Shown one piece after another: positions 1-13,400 of a stretch of 64,000 nt of DNA. Position numbers and translations under genes: made by a program. Source of the stretch: Carnegiea gigantea (Eukaryota > Streptophyta > Magnoliopsida > Caryophyllales > Cactaceae); NCBI GenBank assembly GCA_029747015.1, contig JAKOGI010000007.1, positions 67,001 through 131,000 on the forward strand. The letters are read 5' to 3'. The first letter of the stretch is position 1, and each line of letters opens with the position of its first letter. Under the pieces are notes generated by a model. That model saw only the letters and a list, made by a program, of their open reading frames with translations, had not been told where the DNA came from and ran no database searches.

Positions 1-1034
1 ACCTAAAGTTGATAAGTTTAAGTATCTAGGCTCGATCATTCAGCAGAATGGGGATATTGACGAAGATATTAACCAACGAATAAAAGTAGGCTGGCAAAAA
101 TAGAAGTATACCTCAAGTGTGCTGTGTGATAAGAGGATGCCCCTTGGATTGAAAGGCAAAGTCTATCGCATGATAGTTAGACCGACAGTTCTTTATAGAT
201 CGGAGTGTTGGCCTCTAAAACAGACGCGAGTTCAAAGGCTGACGGTAGCAGAGATGAAGATGACAAGGTGGATGTATGGTTATACGAGGATAGACAGAAT
301 TAGGAATGGAGTTATCAGGGACTTAGTTAAAGTAGCTCCCATCAGAGATAAGATGAGAGACATAAGACTCTGATGGTTTGGTCATGTGAAAAGGAGGAGC
401 GTGGACGCTCCAGTGAGGAGATATGAGAGGATCAACATCCCCGAAGGCAGAAGAGGGAGGGAACGACCAAAGAAGAGTTTAGATGAGGTGATTAGAGAGG
501 ACTTGAAAGTTATCGGTTTGATAGAGGACATGGCCCAGGACAGGAAGTTGTGGCGGGATAGGATTAAGACCGTAGATCGCGGAGAGTCGACCCCGTAGGT
601 TACTTTTCGTGCTGTGGTTTAGTACTGGTGGAGGTTTTTTTTTTTTTTTTCCGTACGTGGTGTTTGTATGCAGGTTGTACTGTCTTCCGAGAAGAGATCT
701 CGTCTGCTTACCGCTGGTCGTCCAGGTGTATTACCTTCCTCCATTATATTGTCTCTTTATTTCATAACTTCAGCATCTGATCTTGTATTTATCTTTTATT
801 TATCTTGAGCATCCCTTACTATAGAATCTTTCTTCTATAAAATATTTTCCCATTAAATGTTTTCGCAAAATCTTTCTTCTATAAAATATTTTCACAAAAC
901 TCTTTTCGTGGGTCTTTTGGAATCAGCCTCTCTACGGGTAGGAATGCCGGTAGAGGTAAGGTTGTCTACAACTGGATCTCCCCAGACCCCGCGAAAGCGG
1001 GACCCACACTAGAAGTTGTTGTTGTTGTTGTTGT
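1..1034 (+). mobile_element. RTE-clade LINE, 3' part
   Basis: This is the 3' end of a non-LTR retrotransposon. It holds the C-terminal part of the reverse-transcriptase ORF (2-598), an AT-rich 3' region with a T-run at 636-650, a conserved terminal segment at about 915-1010 (words such as ctctacgggtaggaatgc and gcgaaagcgggaccc), and a (GTT)n tail at 1015-1034. A trinucleotide tail instead of poly(A) is characteristic of plant RTE elements. The 5' end lies outside the window. The same terminal segment recurs at 4955-5062 (minus), 12121-12186, about 52200-52232 and 55512-55623, so it marks one family active here in the past. Confidence 0.85.
2..598 (+). pseudogene. RTE reverse transcriptase C-terminal fragment, two internal stops
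   Basis: One reading frame runs from base 2 to the stop at 596-598. Recognisable blocks are FKYLGS near the start, VLCDKRMPLGLKGK, MIVRPTVLYRSECWPLK, and WFGHVKRRSVDAPVRR, which follow the order of the thumb and C-terminal region of RTE-type reverse transcriptases. The frame is broken by TAG at 101-103, where relatives have Trp, and by TGA at 371-373, where relatives have Arg (a CGA to TGA change is the simplest reading). There is no frameshift. The catalytic palm motifs lie upstream of the window. Non-functional. Confidence 0.8.
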
Positions 1035-4000
1035 ATACATGAGTTCAATCCAACTTTAATATGTATATATGATTTGGGTTAATGATTGGATTCTCCTATA
1101 TGGTTGACTTTTCTTTGCTTTTTAAAATTCACGCATTATTTTGTGATTTCGATAAAAAGACAATTGGCTTCCAGCTTGAAAATTACATCCATTGAAAAGT
1201 CAATGTCAAAGAAATTAGGAGCAGGAACACTGCCATGATAAAACAAGATTGACTTAAAAAAGGTGAGACACTCACCAACTCAAGAGTGTACAATTTTTTT
1301 TTTTTAAAAAAAAAAACAAGCTAACTGGAAAATGAAGCCAAAAAAGTAGTTGATTTGTAGGCCATCTAACGACTTTAGCTATAAAAGTTAAGGATTACAC
1401 CCAAATGGCTCACTTTGTGCCCTTGATTTCTTAATGGTGACTATTGAATACTTATCGCTACCACACTAGAATCTGAATGCATGACGGATTGTGACAGTCT
1501 ATTTCATTAGAAATCTAAACTATATAGCAGTGATTGGAAGTCAGGCTTATGTTGATTTACAGACCCATCTATTAATTCCAAATCCCTCGATCCAATTACC
1601 AAAATGTATTGTGAGAACACCCTTCCCCCATGCATCATCATTGTTCAATTTAGGTCATTAACCTTTTATTGAATGAATATTTTAAATATCGAGCTGAGAG
1701 GACGACGTAGTTCCAAGATTGGGACTTTTGAATTTAAAATCCTTAGTGGCTCATTAGCTAGCTTCTTGACAGATGAAATGCCAAGGCTAGTAGATAATAA
1801 AGGTTGCGTCATCGCAATAGTGGCGGTGAAAGAAATAGAACATCAAAAATCGTCAGTTTTACTAAGATATAGCTAAAAGTTTTGAAATAAGTTAAAAATA
1901 TTCAACCTCACATTCAATTGCATTGCATAAATTGAAGTCTAATGTAATAAATTGAAATCTATGTGCAATCGATACCACATTTTGCGTGCTTTCCCGGCAG
2001 AAATAACCAAGAGAAAAGAAGTAAATATTTTCAACCAGTAAGGAGAAGAAATTGTATTCCGACAAAAAAGAAATAAAGAATAAAAGGTAAAAGGGATATC
2101 CTTCATAACACAAGTGCAAAGTGTTGCTTGGTGGCGAGGATGGTGTAGCTTGAAGGAGGAATGAATTGAATTCTTCAGAATTTGAGTTTTTGAAAAATTA
2201 AAAATCAAAAAATGAAACAGAAATAACAGCTAGAAAAATTATTATTTATTTTTCCTAATTTTTTATTTATTAGTTTGTATCTCTTTTTTAATTTGCTTTT
2301 TTCATCACTTCGTCTTTTTAAGATGATTTATTTTTCATTTTGTTCCTTATATTATAATTTTAATTTATAAAGGGAAAGGAATTTATAAAAATTCACAAGG
2401 TTGTGAGGTGAGGGCGAGAGTCGGTAGCGAAGTAATTTTGTGATAGCAAGATGCACAGTGCACACTGTAGGGTAGGGGCAAGTTTATACAATATGTACAA
2501 GCACAAAGTCGGCTCACTTGGGTTCCAACTAAGAAATGCAGGGCTATCCCTTCTATTTCAAGGGATAGGGTCCGCACACACGCGTGCACTCACACATACA
2601 TGCAGGGGCGCACATGTAATCCTTCGCAGTTGGTGTACAGGAAATACTCATTTGATCCTTTGGGTCTGGTCTCTTTTAAGCCCTTGATTTACAAACACTC
2701 ATTTTGTTCATAATAATAGGATCCAATGTAGCATTAAAATTGAGTCGAACTTTACAATATAACTTCTTGATTCTTGTAAGTACCAATGGTAGAAGCAATA
2801 CAACTTCCACCACAGCCAACCTGATATATGAGTGCATACATCCGATAAGGATGCTTACCAAATAAATAACTAGGTTAAAAATTATGAAGAGATTAAGAAT
2901 CATGCTTCCGTGCAAACTTTTGAGGCACATGAAGATAGGAGAATACACAGATGCAAGGTAACATCAAAATCTGCTTTCTCAACTTCATAACTTGAAATTG
3001 CATCAGTCTCTAGGGAAGACCTGTTTCCATCTGGGTAGCACTCGAGACTCTCAATTTTGAGGGTGTAGAAGGTATCGGAAAGCCTCCAAGTTATGCAATG
3101 TATGATTCATAACGAGATGTCAAGTATGTACTCTTAATTTGTAAGTTCTTCAAACAAAGTACCATACACTTGATCAATGAAGTGAGATGTGAACTTGGTT
3201 ATTTACCTGTCTATGCAAAGTCTCATTCGCCAACAAGTTCTCATTCTCCAACACAGTCTCTGTAAATCATACCAAAGAAGGATGCCATTAAAAAAACATG
3301 GCACATCTACATATCGGCACGCGGGCATATGCATACACAGACTAACACACACATATCAGACTTCTCACGCTTGTATATGTAAGTCATAAGCTAGGGCCCC
3401 AAGTATTCAAATAAAATTCACAGAACAAGACCGCAAATCTGACCCCCTATATACTCTGCTTTATGAGTGCCTAGTTGGATTTTTGGGGTATGGTATTGTA
3501 TATGAGGCAGATACGATTGGTGGACCTTGCTGAGATACTGGTGGATGATCAACACCTTCCATGGAGCAAGCCATTGACAACTATAAAAATGGTCACTACC
3601 TCAAAGTTTGACATTTGTGATCAACATATGTCATGACCAATTTAAAGTTTCTGGCGCTTAAAAGTTTTCAAATTGACTTATATTATGGCACATTACAATA
3701 TTCCGCACTTGTTTGTAATCTTGATAGTTGTAGTTGTTCCACAGGCTGTTGTTCCTACAATAGTAAATGTTGACAGCAATCAGCAAATGTTGACAAACTT
3801 AATGAATGCAATGATAGGAGCTTAACCTTCGCCTTCACAGATGTTAACCCTTCATTCAGCTGTTTTTCAAGCTGTTGCAGTTCCCTTAAGCCGAAGCCTG
3901 ACAATTCTTTACCCAAAAACCTCTTGTAGATTTAATATATATTTGATTTTCAAGAGGACCTTGGCGTTCCAGCTCAACATTGAAGACATAGAAACGCATC

Positions 4001-4954
4001 TATGGTATTAGCATAGAGGAGATGTACGTTTGTCTGGTCCGCAGCTTTGTTATCTTATCCTTCGAAGTATCGAGCTCAGAATTAAATATGAAAGACTTAT
4101 CCGATGATACCGAGAATTGTCATGTTGCGTACCATAAAAACTCATTTCTAAAATAAATGAAATGCGTTCTAAGTACAAGCCTAACAGCCATTCTAGTTCC
4201 CATTAAATGGAACAGAAGTCAACCAATGCTATTGTGGAGAAAGGAAAATCTTAAAGGGAAAAAGCCCAAGTTGCTGACAAGTACCTTTAGATTTGTTTTA
4301 CCAACTCTAGACTTCCAAGATTCTCGTGCTTTCTGGCGTCTAGAAAGTGTTTCTGTCATGGTGGAAGTAACAAAGCAAAAAACTCGAGCGTAACAAATTG
4401 TAGCCTGAATGACCAAATTATGAAATTGCACACATGAGAGCTAAGAGACACTTAAAAGATGAACTTCATTTGTTTGGAACTGTAAACCTAAACTCCTAAG
4501 TCCTATCTTCTTAGACCTGGCCGGTTTTTTTCCTTTTTAATTTTGGGAAGGGGGGTTGTGTTAGGTGTACATAGCCTTACAGTAGAATGAATTGTACACG
4601 TTAGACATTATTTTTGTTGGATTGTCGTTTGAGAAGGTGTTTATAACTTCTTAGGCCTTAAGAGCTCCTTAGTGCTCCACAACTAAAAAGACTTTTTTGA
4701 ATGGCTCAATGAAAGAAATCTATGACAGTATTAGCACACATGATGCTTTTGGTCCATTACGGTTCCAAGCTAAAAAGGCTGCTTGATGTTCACCTCTCAA
4801 CCAACTAAAAAATTGTAGCACCCTCATCCCGTATAGGAGTATTATATCGCCAGGACTTCTTTAGGGAGCTCCTAAGATTGGTTAAGGTATAGGATTGCAT
4901 TTTGTTGACCCGATCCTAAAAACGACGAGATAGAACAATAGCACATATCACTTC
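1035..4954. other. intergenic region, no gene recognised
   Basis: AT-rich DNA without a convincing ORF. The longest open stretches (for example 1673-1876 and 4157-4393) show no family I recognise and no conserved motif. A segment at about 1886-2060 has a diverged relative at about 5850-6035. A homopolymer block A/T lies near 1290-1315. Confidence 0.5.
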
Positions 4955-5062
4955 CTAGTGTGAGTTCCGCTTTTGTGGCGTTTGGGGAGATCCAGATATA
5001 GGTAACCTTACGTCTAGAGACATCCCTACCCGTAGAGTTGATTCCAAGAAGCCCATATAAAA
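4955..5062 (-). mobile_element. RTE 3' tail fragment (minus strand)
   Basis: The reverse complement matches the terminal segment of the RTE element at 1-1034: cttggaatcaactctacggg, then gaggtaaggt-like and agatctcc-like words, then aaaagcggaactcacac. Only about 110 bases are present and the (GTT)n tail is not obvious, so this is a truncated, degraded copy. Confidence 0.65.
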
Positions 5063-6470
5063 GGAATTTGGAAAAATACTTTAGTTGAAACTAAAAATAA
5101 GCAATAAGGAATAAACTATGAAGTACTAAAAAAAAAAAAAACATGTGATAGTAACTATATAAAACATAAGTACAACATAATAGCAAAAAGTACTATACAT
5201 TAACAAACAAAGATATCGCTAATATTTACTATAACCAAATGAGGGTCCTACTTACATAAAAACAATAACATAAGACATAATAATTTTTTTGTTTTTTCAA
5301 CTTGGGCCCACATGAAACTAGTCCCTACTAAAATACATACTAATGTAATCAACATCAAGCCACTTGCTTAGCTTGTTAAGATAAAGCCAGTGCGTTTCTC
5401 CCTTTTCACAAGTCACACACCTGGAAGATCCTCTTATGAACATACACGGCATTGGGGAAAGAACTAGTTAAACTACGGTACAAGAGTCAAGCCAGACATA
5501 CATAGCGTTGCCGAAATCATTCTTGATAACTATCCACGATTCGTAAAGGGGTCGGGGCGAGACAAAACGCACATAATTCTAGACAGAAAATAAGCTTTGC
5601 AAGGATGACATAATGATGTGTGTTTGCAAGCAAAGACATCTAAAAACCTTCAATTTCAATCAACCCCCCAAACTAAAGCTATTTTCCATTGGGAAAAGCA
5701 GTAAGATATATCATGATATGCTCAAATCATTACACCAACAACCAATGTAGTTCCTCAACAAATAAGATCCATTAAAATGTGGATGTAAACAGTCTTACAC
5801 ATGTACATCTACTCAAATCATTGATTCTACTAAAGGACATTGAAATTCTTAAATAAATAATAGAAATTCAACCTCACATTTAACTACATTGCATAGATGT
5901 ACAATTGTTGTTGCACAATGATACATTTCAAAATAGAAAATCATTTGATACAATAAATTGAAGTCTAACTGTTATCAGATACCATATATTTGCTTCCTTT
6001 TCTAGTAGAAATGACCAACTTCACCAGTAAGCCATGTTTTATTTAGTGTTCAACATCATTTTCAGACACAATTTGAACTCACTCAATGACATTAAATGTT
6101 AAATACATAGGAGTTAACAAGGGTTGAAAAATTGTGCACTCCGTGCACTGTTCCATCCTGCTTTCCAGCCATTCTTGCAACTAAGGCTGAACGCATAGAA
6201 ATTCCTAAAAAATAGCCTTGTGAAACCTCTCATGTGTACATTGTAACATGTTTGTGGCAAGGATTCAAAGCTAACAATAAAGCTACCACCCAAAAGCATT
6301 AACTAGCTATGTTAGTTGACATGGCCCCAAACCAAAAAAAAAAAAAAAGTAACTTTTGTATAATATCTTTGTTTTTTTTTTTCCGCTTCACATGACAAAC
6401 GCATATTTGGTATAATATCTTTTATCAGTTTATATTTAAAAGTAACTTTTGCCCTAAATGAAAAAAATAT
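5063..6470. other. intergenic region, no gene recognised
   Basis: AT-rich, no credible coding sequence. The stretch at 5850-6035 resembles 1886-2060 (shared words include attcaacctcacatt, cattgcata, aattgaagtctaa and agaaatgaccaa), indicating an old dispersed duplication of an unidentified repeat. Confidence 0.5.
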
Positions 6471-6803
6471 AGAGGCCTTATTTGGTAAACAGTTGTTAGT
6501 TGTTTGTATTAACTGTATGAATTAACTGTTTGTAGAAAAACTGCTTGGTAAGATTAGCTTTTTCTGACAAAATTGTAAAATAAAAGGCTAACTTTCAAAC
6601 AAAAAAAAACATCCTTTAAAAAGCTAATAGAATTAACTTTTTCAAATTAGCTTTTTAAATCCAAAACGCTATTCCAAAAAGTCATTTTATGAAAACCTAA
6701 ATTAACTTTTTGATCCAAATAGATAATTTTGGTCCAACAAACTGTTTTTTGGAGAACTGTTTTTTGCCAAAACTTCTCCAAAAAACAGTTGTCAAACACT
6801 CCA
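6471..6803. mobile_element. MITE-like element with imperfect terminal inverted repeats
   Basis: The left side starts aggccttatttggtaaacag and the right side ends aaaacagttgtcaaacact. The right end reverse-complemented gives a gtgtttgacaactgttttt arm that partly pairs with the left arm. The interior repeats words such as attaactttt and aacagttgt. This arrangement is typical of non-autonomous hAT-like MITEs, but I could not fix exact ends or a target duplication. Confidence 0.45.
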
Positions 6804-7490
6804 TAAAAAATTGCGGAAGAATTCTAGGACTAACGTATTCTTTTGACTTTTTGTTTGACTTTTCTTTTATTTCTGGTGTGTTGACCTCCGATTTTACTTT
6901 TGGTCAATACAAATATACGTATGGTATAATTGGTATCTCTACTGGTCCAATCCCGATGGTAAAGTGGTAAATTGGATCAACCAGTTTAATTCCGATTCAC
7001 CCGAATGGACCAGTCAACCAATTGAGCCATTCGCATGACCAGGTTAATCACTGGTTCGGTTCACTTAGCATTGCTAGTCGGAAAAAGTAAAACCCTCAAT
7101 ACAAACCGAGACAAGCCACAAAAATTCATTGCCTGCAAACTAGCCATAATCCCGAAACAAACATTCCACTCAGAACCAAGTTTATGTAGTATCTGAATTT
7201 AATTATTTTTAAAAAATTAACTCTGACACTACAAGCTTCTAGAACAGAACGATTCGAAGAATACTAATGTCAAACTGCAACATCTACCTGCTTCGATTAA
7301 AACATGCAAATCAAAATGATTGCCTTAGATCTATCAAAATTAGAAGAATCCAAAAAACCCTCTCATATACCGGTCTAGGAAGAGCGACTTTTGTATACAT
7401 GGAACGGAAACATCACAGTCCCAAGGTGGCAAACCCACACATGATGTATAAAATATCCAAACACAGAACGAACAGATGGTGCTGTTGAAC
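6804..7490. other. 3' flank of SEC31
   Basis: This region lies downstream of the SEC31 stop codon and should include its 3' UTR. The part at 6925-7075 is rich in ggtcca/accagt/ggttcggtt words of the kind found in small non-autonomous plant repeats. No ORF of interest was seen. Confidence 0.4.
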
Positions 7491-10400
7491 TCACAATCTC
7501 ACATTCTGCCTCGTCTTGATCATTCTCTTTAGTGTTGCTAACCAGAAATTGCACTCGTCCCATTCACTAGTGGTAAGAAGCACCTTCAACATAGACATCA
7601 AAGCAAGAACACCAGCAATGTCATAACCACCCGTCTCACCAGAAACTGCAATCTGTTAATTGGGGGAGAAAACGTACCTGGATTTGTAAGGCTGTGCCAT
7701 AATCGCCATTGTCTAAAGCCTGGCAGAGCTGCACAAGCTTCTCAGCAGCATTCTTGGATATGTCTCCACTGTTCAGCTTTAAGAAAAGAGCGCCCAATTT
7801 CCTTGAATTATCTTCAATCTCCCGCTTCTTCGCAGCATTTGCATGAGAACCACCTAGAACTTCTGATGTCTCATTAAATAGCCTTGTCAATGTACTGATA
7901 ACCGGCTTCTGGTGAGCTGAAAGAATAAGGAAAAACAAGCATTTCAAATATCAAGTAACAGTGAAAACACTAGAACAAGAACGCAAAATAAATTTCAACA
8001 AGCTCTCAGCAGCTCCATTTGCACCACTGGAAGATACAGGAATGGCCCTTTACTAGTCAATATTCAGCCTAAAAATACTGGCTTCTTACCTTCATCTCAC
8101 ACCATGCCTAATCTTTTTTGGCACCAAGAGCAAAAACAGGCTGACCCTGTCTCAGACCAACTTCTAAACTACACTTGGACACGTGATTTCCTTACATCAT
8201 GTGAATTCACACTAATTAACAGGATTTTATCTAAGGAATAAAAAATCTGGAAACTAGAAATATGTCAGCAGCAGAACAAAGTCATACATACAGATAGGAT
8301 ATACAAAAAACCATCACAACGTTCATAAGCAATTCCCAGAACAAATCCCAAACGATATGCAAAAACATACGTGCTTGTTTTCTTCTTAGCTTTTAAAATG
8401 ATTAAATAAATACACAAATAATCAATGCTTAGACTTCAACAGCACACCATGCCTAATCTTTTTTGGCACCAAGAGCAAAAACAGGCTGACCCTGTCTAAG
8501 ACCAACTTCTAAACTACACTTGGACACGTGATTTCCTTACATCATGTGAATTCACACTAATTAACAGGATTTTATCTAAGGAATAAAAAATCTGGAAACT
8601 AGAAATATGTCAGCAGCAGAACAAAGTCATACATACGGATAGGATATACAAAAAACCATCACAACATTTATAAGCAATTCCCAGAACAAATCCCAAACGA
8701 TATGCAAAAACATACGTGCTTGTTTTCTTCTTAGCCTTTAAAATGATTAAATAAATACACAAATAATCAATGCTTAGACTTCAACAGACCCTTCCACGGA
8801 CAAGCATCAAATTAACTGCTTATCTAACAGTGAATCTGACGCCAGAAGTAAATGAAATTCTAGAATCTCCTCCTTTTACCACCTATTCTTTTAGCCTTTG
8901 GCACCCTAGATAATGCTTTTCCAAGACAAGTCACTAAGCCAGCTGCTTTTACTAAAGCGTCCCCACCCCCCAAAACAACCCCCCCCCAAAAAAAAGATGT
9001 GCAATGAAATACGATACGCAGAAATTCTAAATTACCAGGCACATTCGAAGTATCAACAGTATGGATTGTCGGTGGTGGAGCTGGAGGTGCAACAGTGGTC
9101 TGCGCAGGTGCAGGTTGGGTAGGGCTAGATGGTTGTGTTGAAATCATCCCAGGCCTTTGAGCAACAACACCAGGGCTAGTCACTGGCATAAATCCCCTTG
9201 GTGGTGGGCTGGGTGCTATAACCTGTGCTGACCTTTGGCCAGGGATAACTCCTGCTTGAGGTGGTATTGGGCCAAGTGCCCCAGCTCCTGGAGGACCAGA
9301 TTGAAAAGTGGAGTTGCTGGGTGCCTGAATTGCACATGAAAATGTTACGACCACGACAGAGAAGTGATGGATGAGCATTTGGTAATATAAACATTGGCTA
9401 TCATAATCGACTTACCGAATAAAGCTGAGACCCCAACGTTGTGGGTTGCTGATATTGCTCTGCATTTCTTAGTACAGGGGGAGGAGCAGGGACAAATGGC
9501 CTCACAGCAGGTTGAGCATTAACAGGTGGATGAAAGTTGGTCTGAATGGAAAATAAAAATTTCTAGGTCATGAAATGATCCAAATGAAGGTGAATTAAGG
9601 AGATCATAATCACATAGGGGTCCCCTGCACTCATAATGCCACCACCAAAAGTAGCGAGACAACAAAGATAGAAATGCCAAAAGCCAAGTTCAACACCTAA
9701 TGTCACTTAACACTATAATATAAGGTTACAACCGTAGAAGGCAGCATGTTTACATTAATTCACAGCATTATGAAATGATCCAAATGAAGGCCAATTAAGG
9801 AGATTATAATCACATAGGGTTCCACTGCACTCATAATGCCACCATCAAAAGTAGCGAGACAACAAAGATAGAAATGCCAAAAGCCAAGTTCAACACCTAA
9901 TGGCACTTAACACTATATAAGGTTATAACCGTCGAAGGCAGCATATTTACATTAATTCACAGCATTATGGTACTCAACACTTTTTGTTGCAAAAAGATAA
10001 ATTCCAGAATAATCACCATCAGCCAGCATCAAATGATGTCTTCCAACTTGTTTCCTTTTATTGCTGTAAAATGCAATGCAATGACTGGCATGAAATGCCC
10101 TGGTAAAGCCTTTTAAGAATATTCCAGAAGAGAACTAAAACTTCTTCACTTTCATAGCAAGCTCACCCCCACCTCCAAACAAAAAAAGCCCACCACTCAC
10201 ATAACATAAAAATAAAAGAAAAAGGAAAACACATTCCTTTGTGGCCCAACTGGTTGTGAACACTGCATCAACATCAGTGGGATATTCTGAACTCTAAAAC
10301 ACCTTGCCACACTATTGTTGAAATTACCTGAAGAGCCTGTTGTGATGGTGGTGGAACAAATAATTGCGGCTGAGGCTGAGATGCTGATGGGTAGGGAGTA

Positions 10401-13400
10401 GAAGCAGGATAAAAGGACTGCTGGCCAGCATCAACACTAGGTTGGAAATGAGTTGGAGCCGTCTTCTGTCCAGAGAGGGATCAAAGAAAGAAAGGAGAAG
10501 TCATCAGACATTGCCAAGAATTGAGTCATGGATAAAAAACACCACATAAAGTGGATAAAACAATGACTGGAACTGGATAGAACAATGACTGGAAGACTAC
10601 CGGGTAATAATGCTCAGAAGTCTCTGCATATCCTGTTTGAACTTGTGAATTCACAGCATTCTGTGCCTCTTTCTCTGATAATGAGCACTAGATATTAGTA
10701 ATGGGCCGTCATGCATTAGAAATGAAAATATCTAATGCTCAATAGAGACAATAATTTACGTTCAGCACGAGTAACAACAATTTAAGATTATTTGTCTTTT
10801 CTCAATCTTTCATATGCTTAACCTTCACGTTTACTCTCAAATGCATTGTCCACAGTCTTTACATTGAGTATGCAACACGTGAGACACAGAGTAATCAACA
10901 CCTAAGACCTTGCTCCAATAGATAGAGTCCGTGTAGCTAATCACTTGGGTTAATGTTGTGGTCTGTTTGATTCTGGCATTCTCACATCAGGATCATGACT
11001 TTTTAGATGCCCGCCTATGGTTTGATAAAGGCTGCTAAATAACATGCAAGAAACAGAAGAGCCATCGAAGTTGTGGAAACTCTTTTCCATGCATGAAGGA
11101 TAATTTCATTAAGACTCTCCATTAGCGAAATCATTAGAATTTCTGATGTTCTTCTGATGTGGCCCACCATGTTCATAGCTTATGTATATAGCCCCTTTAT
11201 GGGATGATAAATGTGAATATGCTTCTTTTGATAAAAAAATAGATACCACATTAGTTCCTGATCAAAAAATGTGCATTGTCTGTAGGAAGCATCACATAAC
11301 ACTACTTCCATGAAACTAGTCTCACCCCACAGAGAACATAATCCACAAGTAACAAGCATAAATTGTCCTCAGCGCAATAAAATCTGTCTTCTGATGAGGA
11401 TGTCTGAAACGAATGACCTATGGTTTAAGATAATGACTATAGGCAATGCAGTCACTAAAAACAAAGTCCAGAATACCTGGTTGCGAAGAAACTGCAATGC
11501 GGTCTCTTAAGATGACCAGCTCAGGAGATAAATCCTCGCCCAAAAGTTTTAAATACTCCATAGCTGTTGATAACTGCCCTTGGCTAGCCAAAATTTCAGC
11601 ATATTTTTCAACCAGTTTGCACAAAGATGAACTAAAATGCTTCTGTCCAGTAGCTAAGGCAAAAACTATTGTCTTTTCCATTAAATCCTGGTCAGTTTAA
11701 AAAAAGAAAACAAGGTTTGTTAGACAAATTTGCATCTCTTAAAACTTAAGGTAGCAAATAGCAAGCAACTAACTTACTTGAAGACGATCAACATATGACT
11801 TTCCCTCTGGCTCCGCTGACAAACACCGAGACCATATTTCTACAGTTTTGTCAATACTCCCAGCACATATATAACAAAGAGTTGCAGCCAATGTGTTTCC
11901 AGCAGCCAACAGTTTTGAGGCCAGAGCGTCACAAAGCAGGGTCCACTCCTCTCTTTGGGCAAACTGGCATCAGAAATGGTAACATTGTGACAAAAACTTT
12001 ATTATGGCCACAATTTAGCCAAAGACTTCAAAGAAATTTTAAAAATTCCATTCTGGCAGTGCAATGGTTTAATTATGCTTTAACGGCAAATTATTATCTT
12101 TCTCATTGCCAGGAAAGACAGAACCCTACAAAAGCGGGACCTGCACTGGGAGGAGTTATTGTTGTTGTTGTTGTTGTTGTTGTCAGTGCCAGGAAAGACA
12201 CGAGGATCGTAGCATCAGTAACAAGCACAGATCTCACTGCTTCAAGTTCACCCAAGTCAAGGAGAGCAAACTTATAACATAAGAACACACATAAATTAAG
12301 TATGAACAACACATATCTCACTGCTTCAAGTTAGCATAAGAAGTAAGAACACAAAAATGAGAGCATGAACAACTAAGTTATCATACCCTGTATCATTAAA
12401 ACAAATTCAGACTTGAAGTTCTCGTATGCTTTATCAGCAGTTTCATCTAATCATGCCTTTACTACTGAAATTTCTCCACAATTGTACATTAATAATAATA
12501 AAAAAGGAAGCCAATGACAAAACAATAGTCGGGTAGAAAATTGATAAGTTACCGTGCAAAGAAGGGCCAAGGTCTCTTTCCATGATTTAAGAGGCCTAGA
12601 TTTCACGAGGCTCATGAGATCATGTTTCACCATTGCAGACACAACCTAAAGTAAATGAATTGGATATGACATTAGTGTACCAAAAGGCTAAAAGCTAGTG
12701 CATCATACACATAATTGCTTCATCCGTCATCATTCAAGTTCAGAATCTCTTAAGGGAGGTCAGAAGACGAAAACTAAAATTAGAGACCTTAAGATACGGC
12801 GAGCTGCTCATCTTAAGATACTGATCGCGGGTACTTTCCCACAAGGAAGCACCACCAACATGAGCAATCACGAGGGCATCAGCCATCTTATTCACAGAGA
12901 TACAGTGTGCAACAGCCCCCTTGTAGTCTCCAACTACCAATGCACGCTGAACAGCGTCATCAAATGCTGGATCAGTACTGTCTTCAACCCCATCAAGTAT
13001 TTGCCCCTGTTCCTCATTAGGAATAGCTTCTCCAACAAAGTTGTTGCCAGAACTTGATACCGGAGTATCAGCTTTTGGACTGGGAAGATTATTGAAGAAG
13101 TCTTCACCATTATCATAAGTGAAGACAGTAGATTCCTTCTCTGCTGCATTCACTGCCTTGCCTGCTATATTGTCTTCCAGTCCCAGAGCATTGACTTGCT
13201 GAGAAACATCATCTTGAACAGTCTCTACTGATTCCTCAGGTATACTGAAACCAAGGTGGGCAAGGAGCTTTGTCCTTGCAGTTCCATCATCTTCAAACAT
13301 AACCTTTAAAAAGCCCCATGTTTCTCTATCATCCTCTGACCTGTTAGATGTTAGATCCAGAAAGAAAAAGGGGATAAACTCAGCACTACAGCCAGTAAGA

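Noticed and set aside
8860..9378. A single 172-aa proline-rich ORF as an independent gene
   Set aside because: It is SEC31 coding exon 20 (9324-9036) read through both neighbouring introns.
12103..12321. Poly-Thr/Val ORFs on opposite strands
   Set aside because: They translate the (GTT)n tail of the short RTE insertion inside a SEC31 intron.
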